DNA from: Mycteria americana
Lineage: Eukaryota > Chordata > Aves > Ciconiiformes > Ciconiidae
NCBI RefSeq assembly: GCF_035582795.1
Contig: NC_134365.1
Span: 75,249,635-75,313,634, forward strand
Direction of reading: 5' to 3'
DNA length: 64,000 bases
Below the pieces are notes generated by a model that saw nothing but the letters and a program-made list of their open reading frames with translations, had not been told where the DNA came from and made no database searches. Positions 63,890 to 64,000 of this stretch are shown piece by piece. Both the position numbers and the translations under genes were made by a program. The first letter of the stretch is position 1. Every line of letters begins with the position of its first letter.

Positions 63890-63954
63890 GGGCAGCCGGG
63901 GGCGGGCAGCCGGGGACGGGCAGCCGGGGGCGGGCAGCCGGGGACGGGCAGCCG
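63890..63954 (+). repeat. GC-rich 14-bp minisatellite in ST8SIA1 intron 1
   Basis: Four full 14-bp units, GGGCAGCCGGGGGC alternating with GGGCAGCCGGGGAC, plus a partial fifth. The alternation makes a 28-bp higher-order unit. It begins 21 nt after the exon 1 donor. Confidence 0.93.
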
Positions 63955-64000
63955 CACGAAGCAGCGGGCAGCCGGGCGGCGGGAGCCCAGCCGGGCGCCC

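Larger units (their letters stand above)
62755..64000 (+). promoter_or_regulatory. CpG island promoter of ST8SIA1
   Basis: About 1.25 kb of very GC-rich, CpG-dense sequence running to the window end and covering the first exon. Several GGGCGG-type Sp1 boxes are present (for example near 63128 and 63261) and no TATA box was found. The transcription start cannot be fixed from sequence alone. Confidence 0.85.

Noticed and set aside
1..64000. tRNA, rRNA, known snRNA or microRNA genes
   Set aside because: No cloverleaf, A/B box pair or known RNA sequence was recognised by eye; a covariance-model scan would be needed to exclude them.

Overview
The window is vertebrate nuclear DNA, almost certainly from a bird: the coding exons are avian-like, CR1 LINE copies end in the typical octamer tail, and LTRs beginning TGTCCTGGTTTCAGCTGGG on their sense strand are scattered through the sequence. 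I did not try to name the species. Two protein-coding genes are supported, both on the + strand. They are neighbours in the same relative order and orientation as on human 12p12 (from memory).

Region 1 (1-~35,015) is the 3' two thirds of C2CD5 (C2 domain-containing protein 5, CDP138). I could place 17 coding exons from 6002 to the stop at 33631-33633. Together they give 668 codons plus stop with consistent splice phases. A ~1.4 kb 3' UTR ends near an AATAAA at 34991. The N-terminal exons, including the C2 domain, lie outside the window. The introns hold an antisense solo LTR (6499-7025), an old CR1 copy (~11800-12535) and two long poly-G runs. Exons 13 and 14 look like frame-neutral cassette exons.

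Region 2 (~35,016-62,750) is intergenic and rich in retroelements. It contains a solo LTR on the + strand (36259-36771) and a complete but decayed provirus on the - strand (38383-45122). The provirus has two LTRs, a tRNA-Lys-like primer binding site, remnants of gag, protease, RT, RNase H and integrase, no env, and a 5-bp target duplication. A solo LTR of a different family follows (45757-46516), then CR1 3'-end fragments (48477-48562 and ~49120-49310), a short LTR terminus (55303-55340) and a 5'-truncated CR1 with RT domain (56431-~57496). An unusual ~110-bp tandem duplication separated by an 18-bp inverted repeat lies at 61308-61563. No other gene could be supported; a few exon-like or ORF-like items are listed as findings.

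Region 3 (62,750-64,000) is a strong CpG island carrying the 5' UTR, coding exon 1 and the start of intron 1 of ST8SIA1 (GD3 synthase, alpha-2,8-sialyltransferase 1). Three upstream ORFs precede the start codon. The last one stops on a TGATG overlap with the first in-frame start, and a second in-frame Met in a better context follows 15 codons later. A GC-rich 14-bp minisatellite begins 21 nt after the exon 1 splice donor.
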